Shown here: positions 63,086 to 64,000 of the stretch, in pieces
How positions within the stretch are numbered: position 1 is the stretch's first letter
Layout of the letters: each line of letters opens with the position of its first letter
DNA from: Candidatus Koribacter versatilis Ellin345
GTDB taxonomy: Bacteria > Acidobacteriota > Terriglobia > Terriglobales > Acidobacteriaceae
Assembly: GCF_000014005.1 (NCBI RefSeq)
Contig: NC_008009.1
Coordinates: 5,146,001 to 5,210,000, forward strand
Direction: 5' to 3'
DNA length: 64,000 nt
Notes under the pieces: generated by a model
Databases searched by the model: none
Seen by the model: only the letters and a program-made list of their open reading frames with translations
What the model was told of the DNA's origin: nothing
Made by a program: the position numbers and the translations under genes

Positions 63086-64000
63086 TCACTTCTTGAGTTC
63101 CGTCTCCCAATTGGTTACGAGCACGACGGGCGCGTTGTTCTCCATCACGGAGTTCACGAGCAGGAAGCGTCCGTCGCGCGTGACATCGTAGCCGTTCGCG
63201 GTGATGGAGTCGCGGATCGTGGTCTGGAATAGCGTCTTCGGCGCACCGATCTGTGGAGAGTCTCCCCTCAACTGGATGTCGACGGAGATCAAGTGTTGCG
63301 AGTTGTCGAGATAATAGAGACGCTTCCCGTCTTTGCTCCACAACGGCTGCGTCGCGCCGCTCTGCGACACCTGGTACTTCGCCCCCGGATGCGGAAAGCG
63401 CGTGAGATACACCTCGGAATGGCCCGATTCGTTCGACTGGTAGGCGAGCCAGTCGTTGGATTCCGGCTTTAAGGACGCTTTACTGTACGCCGCGACAGAA
63501 TCGAGCACTGTGAACGGCGCGTCGCCGCTGCCCAGCGGTAATGCCTTCAACACCTCATTGTTGTTGAGGCTTCCCGGGATAAGTTCTTCGTACAGGAGCC
63601 ACCGTCCATCCTTGGTGGTTTCGACCGGAAGCACATCCCCGTCAATTTTGAGCAATGTGCGTTCCGGTGCGGACCCGTCAGCCGGCACGGCACGGATTTG
63701 CTCATGCCCGTCTTTGTCGGACTGGCCGAAGTAGATGGTGCGTGCATCCGCCGACCAAGTCGGCATGTCGACAAAGACGTCCCCCTTGGAGAGTCGCGCA
63801 CGGGCGCCCCCCAACAGGTCCCACATCCAGATGTCGCTATCGCCGGTGGCGGAGGACACTGGAGTGACCACGCGCGTTCCATCCGGTGAGAGGCGCGTGG
63901 GCCCGTAATAACCCGGCTCCGAAATCTGCGCACCCGGTTTACCGGATGCATCCGTCCAGACGTGGCGGTCTCCGGTCTCGCTGGAGCCCGGCTGATAGAG
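63086..64000 (-). CDS. Beta-propeller (PD40) end of a protein cut by the window
   Basis: 304 residues of a gene continuing past the window's right edge. It shows PD40 blades (LSPDGTRVVTPVSS, DIWMWDLLGGARARLS, WSADARTIYFGQSD, LWSKDGKRLYYLD) and ends in FLLVNSVMENNAPVVLVTNWETELKK. Given the same layout as the neighbouring kinase, this may be the C-terminal sensor of a second Ser/Thr kinase, but the N-terminus is missing. It lies 96 bp upstream of the intact kinase gene and could be in one transcript with it. Confidence 0.85.
   Translation of the reverse strand, partial: LYQPGSSETGDRHVWTDASGKPGAQISEPGYYGPTRLSPDGTRVVTPVSSATGDSDIWMWDLLGGARARLSKGDVFVDMPTWSADARTIYFGQSDKDGHEQIRAVPADGSAPERTLLKIDGDVLPVETTKDGRWLLYEELIPGSLNNNEVLKALPLGSGDAPFTVLDSVAAYSKASLKPESNDWLAYQSNESGHSEVYLTRFPHPGAKYQVSQSGATQPLWSKDGKRLYYLDNSQHLISVDIQLRGDSPQIGAPKTLFQTTIRDSITANGYDVTRDGRFLLVNSVMENNAPVVLVTNWETELKK

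Noticed and set aside
63048-63341. Small minus-strand frame inside the propeller gene
   Set aside because: Shadow of the larger same-strand reading frame with a different phase and Arg-rich composition.

Overview
The window looks like chromosomal DNA of an Acidobacteriota bacterium (Koribacter/Terriglobus-like). This is inferred from gene content (Ser/Thr kinase fused to a beta-propeller, PadR regulator, FtsX/MacB-type permeases, TPR proteins, Tat-exported carbohydrate-locus proteins) and from the dense palindromic intergenic repeats. No rRNA or tRNA gene was recognised, so the assignment is not proven.

Layout. 0.2-16.2 kb holds housekeeping and metabolic genes: an M28 peptidase, a YeiH-family transporter, hfq-hflX, a PuuD-type membrane protein, a DegT aminotransferase, a cupin/FAD-oxidoreductase pair, an unusual PRTase-plus-kinase-like fusion, an SH3 lipoprotein, a cytochrome c and a two-lipoyl-domain E2 acyltransferase. 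16.3-38.7 kb is a phage-derived cluster transcribed mainly on the minus strand. It runs from a zinc-ribbon protein and a sigma-like regulator, through a possible small terminase, a phosphatase, two secreted tail-spike-like proteins and large terminase, to portal, prohead protease, putative scaffold, HK97-type capsid, connector and joining proteins, a tail-tube-like protein, a baseplate/fibre-like protein and a holin-like protein. A CI/C2-like repressor faces it at 38 kb. Plus-strand cargo genes (TonB-like, cold-shock, a 103-aa protein) interrupt it. No integrase, tape measure, endolysin or replication gene was found, so it is a remnant, a domesticated particle or a GTA-like locus. 38.8-48.2 kb has a lipase-like hydrolase, two FtsX permeases without an ATPase, membrane proteins and a 900-aa TPR protein. 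48.7-53.1 kb is accessory, with small secreted proteins and an intact IS110/IS1111-type element with matching inverted ends. 53.3-57.9 kb is a three-gene secreted (two Tat, one Sec) carbohydrate-type locus. 58.2-64 kb has a PadR regulator coupled to a membrane protein, and two kinase/beta-propeller genes, the second cut by the window edge.

The most notable signal is non-coding. At least five families of hairpin repeats (called A-E here) share constant flanks and carry interchangeable, self-complementary stems. They are joined into composite units (A-B, C-B, A-D, C-D, E-B-D) by a pyrimidine-rich linker. One family (D, four successive hairpins) sits 5-12 bp downstream of the stop codon of a minus-strand gene in all three copies. 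Repeats have also entered coding sequence: they lie in frame in the portal and the sigma-like regulator and form the 3' ends of two genes. Left of about 37.6 kb every directional copy seen has the same orientation and the plus strand is C-rich whichever strand is coding. Right of it the skew is balanced to G-rich and most copies are inverted.
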